DNA of 64,000 nt from Maricaulaceae bacterium (lineage in GTDB: Bacteria; Pseudomonadota; Alphaproteobacteria; Caulobacterales; Maricaulaceae), in contig JAHCJP010000003.1 of NCBI GenBank assembly GCA_026126205.1, forward strand, positions 62,001-126,000, written 5' to 3'. Under the pieces are notes generated by a model. The model did not search any database and was not told the origin of the DNA. It was given only the letters and a program-made list of their open reading frames with translations. How positions within the stretch are numbered: position 1 is the stretch's first letter; each line of letters begins with the position of its first letter. This document shows positions 7,959 to 17,280 of the stretch, one piece after another. The position numbers were made by a program, and so were the translations under genes.

Positions 7959-10016
7959 ATGCCATCCGTGACGACTGTATTGCGGCGGCTCGCCTTCGCC
8001 GCGGCCTTGGTGCTGGCGGGATGCCAGAGCCTTGGCCCGCGCGATGTCACGGTCGATCCGCTGGCGCGGCTTCCCGACGGCCGCGCCTCGCAGGCGCCCG
8101 GGCAGGTGGAGCGCACCGGGCCCGTGCTTGCGGGCGATCCGGACGCCGCCGCCGCCAGGGAACAGGTCTTTTATGGTCAGGGTCCGCGCGTCGGCGCGCC
8201 CCGCGCCGAGGCCGAGCGCCTGGAGAGCGGAGCCTATACCGTCAACTTCTCCGAGGCGCGGCTGGACGAGGCGGCGCAGACCATTCTCGGCGACCTGCTG
8301 GACGAACCCTATCTGATTGATCCGCGCGTCACGGGCCGCATCACCGCCTCCACTCCGCGCCCGGTGTCGCGCGATGCGCTGCTGGCGCTGTTCGAGGCGG
8401 CGCTGGCCATGAACAACGCCTCGATGGTGCGCGCCGACGGCGTCTACCGCATCATGCCTGCGGCGGAGGCCGTCGGCTCCGGCCTCGGCCGGATCGCCGA
8501 TCCCGGACGGCCGGGCTGGGGCGTCAGCGTCATTCCGCTGCGTTACGTCTCGGCGACCAACATGCGCCAGCTGCTGGAGACCGTCGTGGCGCGTTCCGGC
8601 GCGGTGCGGGCCGATGCGGCGCGCAATCTGGTGTTCGTGGTCGGCAATTCCGGCGAACGCCGCAACGCCGCGGCCGCCGTCGCCGCCTTCGATATCGACT
8701 GGATGGCCGGCATGTCAGTGGCGCTGATTCCGCTGGCCAACGCCACGCCGGAAGCCGTGATCTCCGAGATGGAGACCCTGTTCCAAGCCTCCGGCGACGG
8801 GGCGAGCGCCGGTGCGTTGCGCCTGCAGGCGATCGAGCGCATGAACGCCATTCTGGCCGTCGCCGCCAGCCCGCAGCTTCTGGACCGCGCCCGCGAATGG
8901 GCGGCGCGGCTGGACGCCGGGGGAGCGACCGGCGCCACGCTGCGCACTTATTTCCTCGAGAATGGCAAGGCTACCGAAACGGCGGATCTCCTGAACCAGC
9001 TGTTCGGCGAAGGCGCGCCCGCCGCGTCCGGCGTCGCGCCGGATCTCGGCGAGGCCGGGGCCCAGACCACGCCGCGCCGCGCCGCAGGCGGCGCCGGCCG
9101 CAGCGGCGGGCTGCGCGTCATCGCCGACCCGATCAACAACGCCATCCTGGTGATGGCTGACGCGCCTGGTCACGCGCTGGTCGAGCGTGCGCTGACCGCC
9201 ATAGACCGCACGCCGGCCCAGGTGCTGATCGACGCGGTGATCGCCGAGGTAACGCTGAACGACACCTTGCGCTACGGGGTGCAGTTCTTCTTCGAAAGCG
9301 GCGGCCTGCGCGGCGTAGGCGACAGCGGCCGCGGCGGGTTTTCCACAGGCGACGGCTTCGAGCTCCAGCCCACCTTCCCAGGCTTCAACTTCCTGATAGA
9401 GAGGGGCGGCAGCCCCCGCTTGATGCTTGACGCTCTGTCGCGCATCACTGACCTGACGGTGGTGTCCTCGCCCTCCGTAATGGTGCTGGACAACCAGACC
9501 GCCTCGTTCCGGGTAGGCGACCAGGTGCCGGTGGTCACGCGCACATCCGCCAGCGTGATCAACCCCGACTCGCCCATGGTCAGCACGGTGGAATACCGCG
9601 ACACCGGCGTGATCCTCACCGTCGCTCCCCGGGTCAGTTCAACCGGGCGCGTCACCCTCGACATCACGCAAGAAGTCTCGAACGTCTCGCGCGCCGCATC
9701 CGGCGCCGGGCTGACGCCAACCATCTCCACCCGCAATGTCGAAACCACCGTCTCTGTCGCCTCCGGCCAGACCATCGTGCTGGCGGGACTGATCGATGAA
9801 AGCCGCGATTCCGGCCGCCGCGGTTTGCCATTGCTGAACCGGATACCGGGTCTGCGCGACGCGCTGAGCGCCACCGAGACCGTCACCAGCCGCACCGAGC
9901 TGATCATCTTCCTGACCCCGCGCGTCATCTATAACGACGATGACGCCGCCGCGGCGACAGAGGATCTGCGCCGGCGCATGGAGTTGCTGCGGCCCCAAGC
10001 AGCCGCGGCGCGGTGA
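7959..10016 (+). CDS. gspD: Type II secretion secretin (liposecretin)
   Basis: This protein of about 685 residues forms the outer-membrane pore of the T2SS. The N-terminus is a lipoprotein signal (LVLAGC, acylated Cys near residue 22). An N0/STN-like domain follows (YTVNFSEARLDEAAQTIL), then repeated N1-N3 domains (VIPLRYVSATNMRQLL, LIPLANATPEAV, RTYFLENGKATETADLL). The C-terminal secretin domain carries VPVVTRTSASV, the VEYRDTGVILTVAPRV core and GQTIVLAGLIDES. Lipidated secretins such as HxcQ and XpsD reach the outer membrane without a separate pilotin, and no gspS is seen here. An upstream ATG at 7944 is the alternative start; 7959 has the better ribosome site (GGAG). It opens the T2SS operon, and its stop overlaps the gspO start (GTGA). 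Confidence 0.95.
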   Translation: MPSVTTVLRRLAFAAALVLAGCQSLGPRDVTVDPLARLPDGRASQAPGQVERTGPVLAGDPDAAAAREQVFYGQGPRVGAPRAEAERLESGAYTVNFSEARLDEAAQTILGDLLDEPYLIDPRVTGRITASTPRPVSRDALLALFEAALAMNNASMVRADGVYRIMPAAEAVGSGLGRIADPGRPGWGVSVIPLRYVSATNMRQLLETVVARSGAVRADAARNLVFVVGNSGERRNAAAAVAAFDIDWMAGMSVALIPLANATPEAVISEMETLFQASGDGASAGALRLQAIERMNAILAVAASPQLLDRAREWAARLDAGGATGATLRTYFLENGKATETADLLNQLFGEGAPAASGVAPDLGEAGAQTTPRRAAGGAGRSGGLRVIADPINNAILVMADAPGHALVERALTAIDRTPAQVLIDAVIAEVTLNDTLRYGVQFFFESGGLRGVGDSGRGGFSTGDGFELQPTFPGFNFLIERGGSPRLMLDALSRITDLTVVSSPSVMVLDNQTASFRVGDQVPVVTRTSASVINPDSPMVSTVEYRDTGVILTVAPRVSSTGRVTLDITQEVSNVSRAASGAGLTPTISTRNVETTVSVASGQTIVLAGLIDESRDSGRRGLPLLNRIPGLRDALSATETVTSRTELIIFLTPRVIYNDDDAAAATEDLRRRMELLRPQAAAAR

Positions 10017-10795
10017 ACCTCGGCCCGGCCGAAATATTCCTGCTGGCGGCCAGCCCGTTCGTGGGCAGCTTCATAACCGCCGCGGCGCGCGCCTGGCCGG
10101 ACTGGGGCCGCGTCGCCGCCGCGCGCTCGTCCTGCGAAGGCTGTGGCCGCGCGCTGGCGCTGCGCGAACTGGTTCCCGTCGTCAGCTACGCCCTGCAGCG
10201 CGGCCGGTGCGCCTGTGGAAAACTCGCCATCTGGCCGCTGCATCCGGTTGGTGAATTGACGGCGGTCGCCATCGCCTTGGCCGCGGTTTTCGCCGCCAGC
10301 GGGACGGCGGCCGTGCTGGCGGCGCTATTCGGATGGGCGCTGCTGTTCGCGGCGCTGGCCGACATCCGCACGCTGGAGCTGCCGGACGCCGTCACGCTGG
10401 GCCTGATCCCGGCGGGTCTCGCCGCCGCTTTCCTGCGCGGCGGCGCGGAGATGGCGGCGCAGGCCGCGCTTGCCGCGGCGCTGGGTTTCGCCGTTCTCGC
10501 CGCCGCCGCCTGGCTGTACCGGCGGCTGCGCGGCCGCGAGGGGCTGGGATTCGGCGACGCAAAGCTGCTGGCGGCGGCCGGCGCCTGGACCACGCCGATG
10601 GCGCTGCCCTGGATCGTCGCCGGCGGCGCTGCGGCCACCCTTCTGGGCATCGCCGCCGCGCGTCTCGCCGGCCGGAGCATCGCCCCGGACGCCGCTGTTC
10701 CTTTTGGCCCCGGCCTGGCGCTGGCCGCGTTCGCGGCGCATCTGGCTGTCGTCGCCGCAGGCGGATACTGGGCCGCGCCGGGATGGCCGCCATGA
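10013..10795 (+). CDS. gspO: Prepilin peptidase / N-methyltransferase of the T2SS
   Basis: This 260-residue inner-membrane aspartyl protease cleaves the leader of pseudopilins (GspG-K) and methylates the new N-terminus. The cytoplasmic zinc loop is intact: Cys41-x2-Cys44 and Cys66-x-Cys68 (SSCEGCGRALALRE, GRCACGK). Catalytic aspartates are present in LADIRTLELPD (about residue 117) and in the GFGD motif of GLGFGDAKLLAAAGAW (Asp182). Several hydrophobic helices surround them. The GTG start overlaps the gspD stop. Its own stop overlaps the next ATG (ATGA), so it is translationally coupled on both sides. Placing gspO second in the operon, before gspE, is unusual compared with enterobacterial gsp order. 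Confidence 0.94.
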   Translation: MNLGPAEIFLLAASPFVGSFITAAARAWPDWGRVAAARSSCEGCGRALALRELVPVVSYALQRGRCACGKLAIWPLHPVGELTAVAIALAAVFAASGTAAVLAALFGWALLFAALADIRTLELPDAVTLGLIPAGLAAAFLRGGAEMAAQAALAAALGFAVLAAAAWLYRRLRGREGLGFGDAKLLAAAGAWTTPMALPWIVAGGAAATLLGIAAARLAGRSIAPDAAVPFGPGLALAAFAAHLAVVAAGGYWAAPGWPP

Positions 10796-12912
10796 TCGCG
10801 CTGCTGCGCCCGTCCCTGAAGCCCCGGCGCACCGCCGCGCGCCGGTCGAAGAAGGAGCATCTGTGGACCGAGCCCTGGGTGGTCTGGCGCGGCGATGGCT
10901 ATCGCGATCTCGTCTGCCCGGCCTGCCGGACCCGGTCGGTGATGGACAAGATCATCGACGCCAGCCCGCCGTTCGAGCCGCGCAAGCGCTACGCCCTGTT
11001 CCGCTGCGGCGCCTGCGGAACCCTTCATTACCCGGACGCGAAACCGGTGGAGTACCAGAAGGTCCGCGACGCCGACATCGCCCGCAAATACTATGTCGAG
11101 ATCGGCGCCGGGCTGGACGCTATGTTCGCGCCGCTGGCCTGGGCCGAGCCGGAGATGGCCAGTTCCTATCTCGAGGTCGGGGGCGGCTATGGCTTCTCCA
11201 TCGACTTCGCCTCGCGGGCGCTCGGCTGGCGCGCTGCGGGCGTCGATCCGTCCAGCGTCGCCGCCGTCGGCGCCCGCGACCTGGGTTATGATTTGCGACG
11301 CGCCTATCTCTCGGCCGATGACCCGGCGCCTGACGGTCCTTTCGACCGTGTGCTCAGCTCGGAAGTGATCGAGCATGTGCGCGATCCCGACCCGTTCCTC
11401 GCCGCCGTCGCCGCGGCGGCGGGAGACAACGGCGTGCTGATGCTGACCACGCCTGACGCCGCGGCGGTATCCCCCGGCCTGTCTGGCGCCGCCCTTCTGC
11501 AGATCGTCGTCGCCGGGCATCACATCGTGATCTTCACCGCCGAGGGACTGACAGCGGTGTTGCACCGCGCCGGCTTCCGGCACATCCATGTCGTCAGCCG
11601 CGATCAGACCTTGCTGGCCGTCGCATCGCGCCGCGAGGTGAAAGCCGATTTCGGCGCCCGCCCTGCGCGCGACATCTATCGCCGTTATCTGCGCGAACGC
11701 CGCGACGCCCTCGCCGCTGATCCGGCGCTCTACGCCGGTTTCGCCGTGCGGCTGCTGAAGGAGTGCGTGCATGCTGGCGAATTCGCCGAAGCGACCGAAG
11801 TGCTGGAAGCGCTGGCTGCGCGCTGGCGGCGGGAATACGGGCTAGACATCGACAGCCCGTCGCGGATCCGGCCGCTGTTCGAGACCACCTGGCGGCGGGC
11901 GCGGCGCGCCGTGCGCCGCTATGCCGGCGAACACCCTTTCAACCTCGCGGTGGCGCTGTTCTACGCCGGCCGCGTACGCGAGCAGGAAGGCCGCGCCGCC
12001 GACGCCGAGGCCGCCTATCGCGCCTGCGTCCGCGCCGGCAAGGCGACCATGCGCGTGTTCGACGAACTGGCCGCCCCCTGCCGCGAGACGGAAGACTGCA
12101 TGCGCCGCGCCGCACTGCACGCCGCGATGCTGGCCGCGCCCGTGCGGCCGGAGCAGGCCTGCGCCGATGTTATGGCCCTGATCCCGGAAGAGCCTTCCCT
12201 GCCCCAGGACCTGTGGCGCGAGGCGCGGCTGCGGGTGTTCGCGGACGGAGTGCTGACCGGCCGCCGCGAGGCGGTGGAGCCGCTGGCGCTCTACGCTTTC
12301 GCCCTGCTGGAAGCGTTGCGGCGGAATCGCCTGCCGTTCAGCGTCACCGAAGGTTTCGCCGCCGCCGCCCTGGGCATGCGCGCCTTGCAGGACGGGACGC
12401 CCGGAGAGGCGGCGCCCTGGTTCGCCGCCGCCCGCGACGCCATGACGGATCAGCGCGAACGGGCGGTGTTCGAAGCCGAGCGCGCCGCCGCGGCGCAAGC
12501 GGCCGGGGGTGAATCGTTGATCGAAGCCGCCGCGGCGCTGATCGCCGCCGTCGAAACATGCGATGCAAGCGCAGCGGAAGCACCCGCCAAGCGCCTGTCT
12601 GCACTGGGGGCTGAACACCCGGCGATCTCGCACGCCTGCGCCTTCGCGCTTGGCCTTCGGGCGCTGAACATGACCGGCGAGGCGAAAGCCGCCGCAACCT
12701 GGTTCGCCCGCGCGGCGCTTATCACGGCGGACGCCGCCGAACGCGCCGAGGCGCTGTATCATGAGATCCTCGCCCTGGAGCAGGCCGGGGAAGCGGCCAG
12801 CGCGACGCAGCGCGCCAAGGCGCTGGCCGCCGCCGCAAAAGAAGACGCCGCTGTGAAGAATGCTTTGGGCTCGCGTTACGACGGGCTGCGGCGCTACAAA
12901 GACGCATCGTGA
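10792..12912 (+). CDS. Zinc-ribbon class I SAM-methyltransferase with helical TPR-like C-terminal half
   Basis: The protein has 706 residues. An N-terminal zinc ribbon (Cys42-x2-Cys45 in VCPACRTRS, Cys72-x2-Cys75 in RCGACGTLHY) precedes a Methyltransf_23-type Rossmann domain with SAM motif I (YLEVGGGYGFSIDFA, about residues 126-140), the acidic GVDPSS strand end and FDRVLSSEVIEHVRDP. From about residue 300 the protein is a long Ala/Arg-rich helical region with repeated AEAAYRACVRAGKA-like units, resembling TPR repeats. Zinc-ribbon methyltransferases of this build occur in surface polysaccharide clusters. It couples to gspO by ATGA and to the next gene by GTGA, so it is embedded in the T2SS operon. 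It is not a known T2SS component; its substrate is unknown. An in-frame ATG at 10783 is an alternative start. Confidence 0.8.
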   Translation: MIALLRPSLKPRRTAARRSKKEHLWTEPWVVWRGDGYRDLVCPACRTRSVMDKIIDASPPFEPRKRYALFRCGACGTLHYPDAKPVEYQKVRDADIARKYYVEIGAGLDAMFAPLAWAEPEMASSYLEVGGGYGFSIDFASRALGWRAAGVDPSSVAAVGARDLGYDLRRAYLSADDPAPDGPFDRVLSSEVIEHVRDPDPFLAAVAAAAGDNGVLMLTTPDAAAVSPGLSGAALLQIVVAGHHIVIFTAEGLTAVLHRAGFRHIHVVSRDQTLLAVASRREVKADFGARPARDIYRRYLRERRDALAADPALYAGFAVRLLKECVHAGEFAEATEVLEALAARWRREYGLDIDSPSRIRPLFETTWRRARRAVRRYAGEHPFNLAVALFYAGRVREQEGRAADAEAAYRACVRAGKATMRVFDELAAPCRETEDCMRRAALHAAMLAAPVRPEQACADVMALIPEEPSLPQDLWREARLRVFADGVLTGRREAVEPLALYAFALLEALRRNRLPFSVTEGFAAAALGMRALQDGTPGEAAPWFAAARDAMTDQRERAVFEAERAAAAQAAGGESLIEAAAALIAAVETCDASAAEAPAKRLSALGAEHPAISHACAFALGLRALNMTGEAKAAATWFARAALITADAAERAEALYHEILALEQAGEAASATQRAKALAAAAKEDAAVKNALGSRYDGLRRYKDAS

Positions 12913-13982
12913 CGGGGGACGGCGACACCATGGGCATCCGCAGCATCCTGCGCCAACTGAAATGGCCTTACTGGCTGTTCTTCGCGGAACGCGACCGCAA
13001 GGACTATGGCGCGCAGGCGGCTTCCTGGGCGATGGCGGCGCTGCTGGGGCCGCGCTCCGTGGTGCGGACCACGCGGCCGGGCGCGCTTTCGCTGACCAGT
13101 GCGCGCGACATCGCCGTGCTGGTCACCTACGACCCGAAGGGCCGGGTGCACGATTTTCTGCTGCAGCATATGGACGCCCTAGCCAAGGCCGGACGGGCGG
13201 TGATCCTAGTCTCCAACAGTCCGAAATTCCCCGAGGCCGAGCAAGAGAAAGCCGCCGCCCGCTGCGCGCTCGTCGCCTGGCGGCGCAATCGCGGCTATGA
13301 TTTCGGGGCATGGCGCGACGGCCTGATGCTGGCTCCGGACTATGACGCGCTGGACAGTGTGATCTTCGTCAATGACAGCGTCTATGGGCCCTTCCAGCCC
13401 CTGGGTCCGATCCTGAAACGCATGGACGCCGGCAAAGCCGACATCTGGGGCCTGACCGACAACTGGGACACGCGCTGGCACCTGCAAAGCTATTTCACCC
13501 TCTATCGCCGCGCCGCCCTGCAGCATCCTGATGTCCGGCGCATGTGGCGCGAGTGGAAGCATGTCGACTCGAAATCCTGGGTGATCCGCAACCGCGAGAT
13601 CGGGATGGCAGCCCTGTTGCAGCGCGCCGGTCTGCGCTGCGCAGCGCTGTGGCCCTACCGCGATCTTGTCAAAGCTTTCACGCGCGAGATGAGCGACGGC
13701 GCCTTTCTGGCCAACGAAGCCCTGACCCAGGGCGAACGGAGGCTGCTCGCCCTGATGATGGACCTGGTCAACGGCGGCGCGCCGATGAACCCGACGCATT
13801 TCTTCTGGGACGCGCTGATTCTGGACGGTTTTCCCTACCTCAAGCGCGAAGTGCTGACCGTGAATCCGATCGGAATGCCGCATCTGTATGACTGGGAGCG
13901 GGTGATCCACGCCGTCAGCCGCTATGATACGTCGATGATCGAACGCCATCTGCGCGCGATCCTGAAACACCGGGTGGTGTAA
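12909..13982 (+). CDS. Rhamnan synthesis protein F (RgpF)-family protein
   Basis: This protein of 350-357 residues carries the RgpF-family signature: DIAVLVTYDPKGRVHDFL, RAVILVSNSPKF, WRRNRGYDFGAWRDGL, FVNDSVYGPFQPL and DIWGLTDNWDTRWHLQSYF. The GYDFGAW and NDSVYGP blocks are diagnostic. Family members take part in building rhamnose-containing surface polysaccharides and are thought to be glycosyltransferases. A GTG at 12909 overlaps the previous stop; an ATG at 12930 behind GGGGGAC is an equally good start. It lies between the methyltransferase and gspE in one overlapped operon, so the cell co-expresses a probable glycan-modifying pair with its secretion machine. Whether the glycan is on the cell surface or on a T2SS substrate cannot be told. 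Confidence 0.85.
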   Translation: MTGDGDTMGIRSILRQLKWPYWLFFAERDRKDYGAQAASWAMAALLGPRSVVRTTRPGALSLTSARDIAVLVTYDPKGRVHDFLLQHMDALAKAGRAVILVSNSPKFPEAEQEKAAARCALVAWRRNRGYDFGAWRDGLMLAPDYDALDSVIFVNDSVYGPFQPLGPILKRMDAGKADIWGLTDNWDTRWHLQSYFTLYRRAALQHPDVRRMWREWKHVDSKSWVIRNREIGMAALLQRAGLRCAALWPYRDLVKAFTREMSDGAFLANEALTQGERRLLALMMDLVNGGAPMNPTHFFWDALILDGFPYLKREVLTVNPIGMPHLYDWERVIHAVSRYDTSMIERHLRAILKHRVV

Positions 13983-13986
13983 GGAC

Positions 13987-15627
13987 ATGAAGGATTCTGC
14001 CGAATCCGAAGGCTGGCTGGAACAGGTCGCTGGATTGTCCGCGGCCGACAGGGCGCGCGCCCGCCGGCTTGCGGCGGAATCCGGCGAACGTCTCGCCCGC
14101 GCCCTGCGCCGGCTTGGCGCGGCCTCGGACGCCGCCATCGCCGACGCGCTGGCCGCGCATTGCGGGCTGGAGCGTGCGCCGGCCGACGCGTTTCCACAAA
14201 CGCCGCCGCCGGCCGGCGGCGCGGCGGCCGGTTTCCTGTCTGAAACCCTGGCCGCGCCGCTGGACGAGGACGGCGAGTCCGTGACCCTGGCGGTCGCCGA
14301 TCCCACCGATCCCGCCGCCGCGGACGGAGTGCGGCTGGCCTCCGGCAAGCGGGTGATACTGAAGGTCGCCGCCTTCGCCGACATTGAAGCCGCCCACGCC
14401 CGCTGGCGGGGCGGGGAAGCGGCGGGCGGCCTGCATTCGGCCATCGCCGCCGCCGCTGGCGAAAGCGCGGCGGACGCCGACCAGCTGAAGGACCTGGCCA
14501 GCGAGGCGCCGGTGGTGCGGCTTGTCTCCGATATCGTCGCCGACGCGCTGAAACGGCGCGCTTCGGACATTCATATCGAACCGTTCCGCGACCGGCTGCG
14601 ACTGCGTTTCCGCATTGACGGCGTGCTGCAGGACCGGACGGCCCCGCCGCCGGGGCTGGCGAGGCTGGTGGCCAGCCGGGTGAAGATTCTCGCCGGGCTG
14701 GACATCGCCGAACGCCGCCGCCCGCAGGACGGCCGGGCGCGCCTGACCATCGGCGGCCGGGCGCTGGACCTGCGCGTCGCCACCGCGCCGACGGCGCATG
14801 GCGAAAGCGTGGTGATCCGGCTGCTCGAGGACCGCGACGCCGAGGTGAAGCTGGACGATATCGGCCTGTCGAAAAGCCATCGCGCGCTGCTGGAGCACCA
14901 GCTGGAGGCCCCCTACGGCCTCATCCTGGTCTCTGGCCCCACGGGGTCCGGCAAGACCACCACGCTGGCCGCCGCGCTCGACCGGCTTAACGCGCCGGGG
15001 CGCAAGCTGATCTCAATCGAGGACCCGGTGGAATACCAGATCGACGGCGTCAACCAGATCGCCGTCAATCCGGCCATCGGGCTGACCTTCGCGACCGTGC
15101 TGCGCTCGGTGCTGCGTCACGACCCCGACGTGATCGTCGTCGGCGAACTGCGCGACGGCGAGACTGCCGAAATCGCCGTCAACGCCGCGCTGACCGGGCA
15201 TCTGGTTCTGGCCACGGTGCATGCCAACACCGCCGCCGGCGCGGCGCCGCGCCTGATCGACATGGGCGTCGACCCGTCCTTGCTCCGCTCCACCCTGCGG
15301 CTGCTCGCTGCGCAGCGTCTGGTGCGTGTTCTGTGCCCGTCCTGCAAGGCGGAAACCGAACCGCCGAAGGGGCTGAAGCGCGCCTTCGAGGCCAGAGGCT
15401 GCGCCGCTTGCGACCAGACCGGCTATCGCGGCCGCGTCGGCGTGTTCGAGTTCATCGAGACCGGCGACGTGGTGGCCGATACGCTGCGTGAGGGCGTCTC
15501 GGCCGGCGAGATCGAGAGCGCCGCCCGCAAGGCGGGGGCGAAATCCATCCACGCCGACGCCCGCGCCAAGATCGAAGCCGGCGTGACCAGCGCCGCCGAA
15601 GTTTTCCGCGTCCTGGGCGAGGTTTGA
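13987..15627 (+). CDS. gspE: Type II secretion ATPase
   Basis: This 546-residue cytoplasmic hexameric ATPase powers pseudopilus assembly. It has an N-terminal T2SSE_N-like region (LAAESGERLARALRRLG), then the core: Walker A GPTGSGKTTT (about residues 317-326), Asp box SIEDPVEYQ, Walker B VIVVGELRDGETAEIA, His box LTGHLVLATVHAN, and the zinc-binding tetracysteine CPSCK...CAACDQTGYRGRVGVFEF in the C-terminal part. All key residues are present and the length is normal. It starts four bases after the RgpF-like stop, and its own TGA is six bases before the gspF ATG. Confidence 0.97.
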   Translation: MKDSAESEGWLEQVAGLSAADRARARRLAAESGERLARALRRLGAASDAAIADALAAHCGLERAPADAFPQTPPPAGGAAAGFLSETLAAPLDEDGESVTLAVADPTDPAAADGVRLASGKRVILKVAAFADIEAAHARWRGGEAAGGLHSAIAAAAGESAADADQLKDLASEAPVVRLVSDIVADALKRRASDIHIEPFRDRLRLRFRIDGVLQDRTAPPPGLARLVASRVKILAGLDIAERRRPQDGRARLTIGGRALDLRVATAPTAHGESVVIRLLEDRDAEVKLDDIGLSKSHRALLEHQLEAPYGLILVSGPTGSGKTTTLAAALDRLNAPGRKLISIEDPVEYQIDGVNQIAVNPAIGLTFATVLRSVLRHDPDVIVVGELRDGETAEIAVNAALTGHLVLATVHANTAAGAAPRLIDMGVDPSLLRSTLRLLAAQRLVRVLCPSCKAETEPPKGLKRAFEARGCAACDQTGYRGRVGVFEFIETGDVVADTLREGVSAGEIESAARKAGAKSIHADARAKIEAGVTSAAEVFRVLGEV

Positions 15628-15632
15628 CCGCC

Positions 15633-16829
15633 ATGCCCGTCTTCGCCGTCAAAGCCCTGCGCCCGGACGGCGCCGAGGAGACGGCGCGGATCGAGGCCGC
15701 AGATGAAACCACAGCGGCCGCCGCAGCCGCCGCACGCGGGCTGACGCCGATAGGCGTACGCCTCGCCGCCGCGCAGTCCGAGCCGCGCGCCGGAGCACGC
15801 GACCGCAAGCTGGCCACCCGGGTCGCCCGCGAACTGTCAGTGCTGACCGCGGCCGGCCTTAGCATCGAGCCGGCGCTGGCGGCGCTGGTCCGCCACGCCG
15901 GAGACCCGCAACTGAAGGCGGCCGCGCAGGGCCTGCTGGACGATGTTCGCGCCGGCGCGGCGCTGTCTGAGGCGTTTGCGGCGCGCCCGGCGCTGTTCCC
16001 GGCCCCGTTTCCGGAAATCGCCGAGGCCGGCGAGGCGGGCGGCGCGCTGGGCCGGGCGCTGGGCGAGCTGGCGGATTCGCGTGAAAAGCGCGAGACGGTC
16101 TCGGCCTCCATCCGCGGCTCGCTGATCTACCCCGCCTTTCTGATGGTCTTTATGACCGTGGCGGTGACCGCGCTGCTGGTGTTCATCGTGCCGCCCTTCG
16201 AACGGCTGTTCACCGATATGGGCGCGCCGGTCCCGCCGCTGGCGGATTTCGTTTTCGGAACCGCGCGCGGCCTTGTCGTCTACGGCCCGTTCATCCTGGG
16301 GGCGATCGTGCTGGCGGCGATCACGCTGCGCGCCGCGCTGGCCCGGCCTGGGCCGCGGCTGACGGCTGACCGCTGGCTGATTACGGCGCCGCTGATCGGC
16401 GCGGCGATGAGGATGCTGGTGGCGGCCCGGTTCTGCCGCGTTCTGGCGCTGTTGCTGCGCAACGGGCTGTCGGCGGCGCCGGCGTTGCGCCTGGCGGCGA
16501 GGGCGGCTGGCAACACCTGGGCCGTCCGCTGCCTGACCGAGGCGCTGGCCGAGGTGCGCGCAGGCCGCGGCTTCGCCGAACGGATCGAGGCCAGCGACGT
16601 GCTGCCGCCGCTGGCGGCGGAGCTATTGTCCGTCGGCGAGGAGGCCGGCGATCTCGCCCTGGCGGCCGAGCGCCTCGCCCGCTTTTACGAAACCCGGCTG
16701 GAGGAAGGCGCGCGCCGCGCTGCGCAGCTGGCGGGCCCGCTGGTGATCGTTCTCGCCGGACTTGTCATCGGAGCCGTGATCGTGTCGATTCTGCTGGCGC
16801 TGGTCAGCGTCAGCGCCGTGACCTACTGA
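15633..16829 (+). CDS. gspF: Type II secretion inner-membrane platform protein
   Basis: The 398-residue protein has two tandem T2SSF domains: the first from about residue 65 (VARELSVLTAAGLSIEPALAA) and the second from about 265 (ARFCRVLALLLRNGLSAAPAL). Each is followed by hydrophobic helices (FMTVAVTALLVFIVPPF and the C-terminal VIVLAGLVIGAVIVSILLAL). It connects the GspE ATPase to the pseudopilus. The ATG at 15633 (MPVFAVKALRPDG) matches the family start; a TTG at 15624 is unlikely. Confidence 0.95.
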   Translation: MPVFAVKALRPDGAEETARIEAADETTAAAAAAARGLTPIGVRLAAAQSEPRAGARDRKLATRVARELSVLTAAGLSIEPALAALVRHAGDPQLKAAAQGLLDDVRAGAALSEAFAARPALFPAPFPEIAEAGEAGGALGRALGELADSREKRETVSASIRGSLIYPAFLMVFMTVAVTALLVFIVPPFERLFTDMGAPVPPLADFVFGTARGLVVYGPFILGAIVLAAITLRAALARPGPRLTADRWLITAPLIGAAMRMLVAARFCRVLALLLRNGLSAAPALRLAARAAGNTWAVRCLTEALAEVRAGRGFAERIEASDVLPPLAAELLSVGEEAGDLALAAERLARFYETRLEEGARRAAQLAGPLVIVLAGLVIGAVIVSILLALVSVSAVTY

Positions 16830-16839
16830 AGGAGCCGCC

Positions 16840-17280
16840 ATGCAGCATGTTCGCCGCACCCACGTCCGGCCCCGCGTCGCGGGCTTCACGCTGACCGAGT
16901 TGCTGGTGGTTTTGCTGATCCTAGGGCTCCTGATCGCGCTGGTGACGCCCAACATCATCCGCTATGTCGGCCAGGCGAGGGTGCAGGCCGCCGAGACCCA
17001 GATCGCGAACTTCGCCAGCGCACTGGAGATGTACCGGCTGGACGTCGGCCGCTATCCTGACCCTTCAGCGGGGCTTGGCGCCCTCGTCGCCGCCCCGTCG
17101 GAGGCCCGCAACTGGTCCGGCCCCTATCTGCCCGGCGGCCGGGTCCCGGACGACCCTTGGGGCAACACCTATGCCTACGAGCGCCCCACGCCGGATTGCT
17201 ATGTCATCCGCTCCTACGGTCGCGACGGCCGCCCTGGCGGGTCCGGCGAGGACGCGGAAATCGTCCGCAATGCGTGCTGA
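16840..17280 (+). CDS. gspG: Major pseudopilin
   Basis: This 146-residue prepilin has a short basic leader, then the processing site G-FTLTELLVVLLILGLLIAL with Glu at position 5 of the mature protein. The globular part has the GspG signature: YPDPSAGLGALV, GPYLPGGRVPDDPWGN, and the calcium-site region SYGRDGRPGGSGEDAEI. It ends in Cys, which with the Cys in TPDCYVI could form a disulfide. A GGAG ribosome site lies directly before the start. It forms the pseudopilus shaft after cleavage by GspO. Confidence 0.96.
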   Translation: MQHVRRTHVRPRVAGFTLTELLVVLLILGLLIALVTPNIIRYVGQARVQAAETQIANFASALEMYRLDVGRYPDPSAGLGALVAAPSEARNWSGPYLPGGRVPDDPWGNTYAYERPTPDCYVIRSYGRDGRPGGSGEDAEIVRNAC

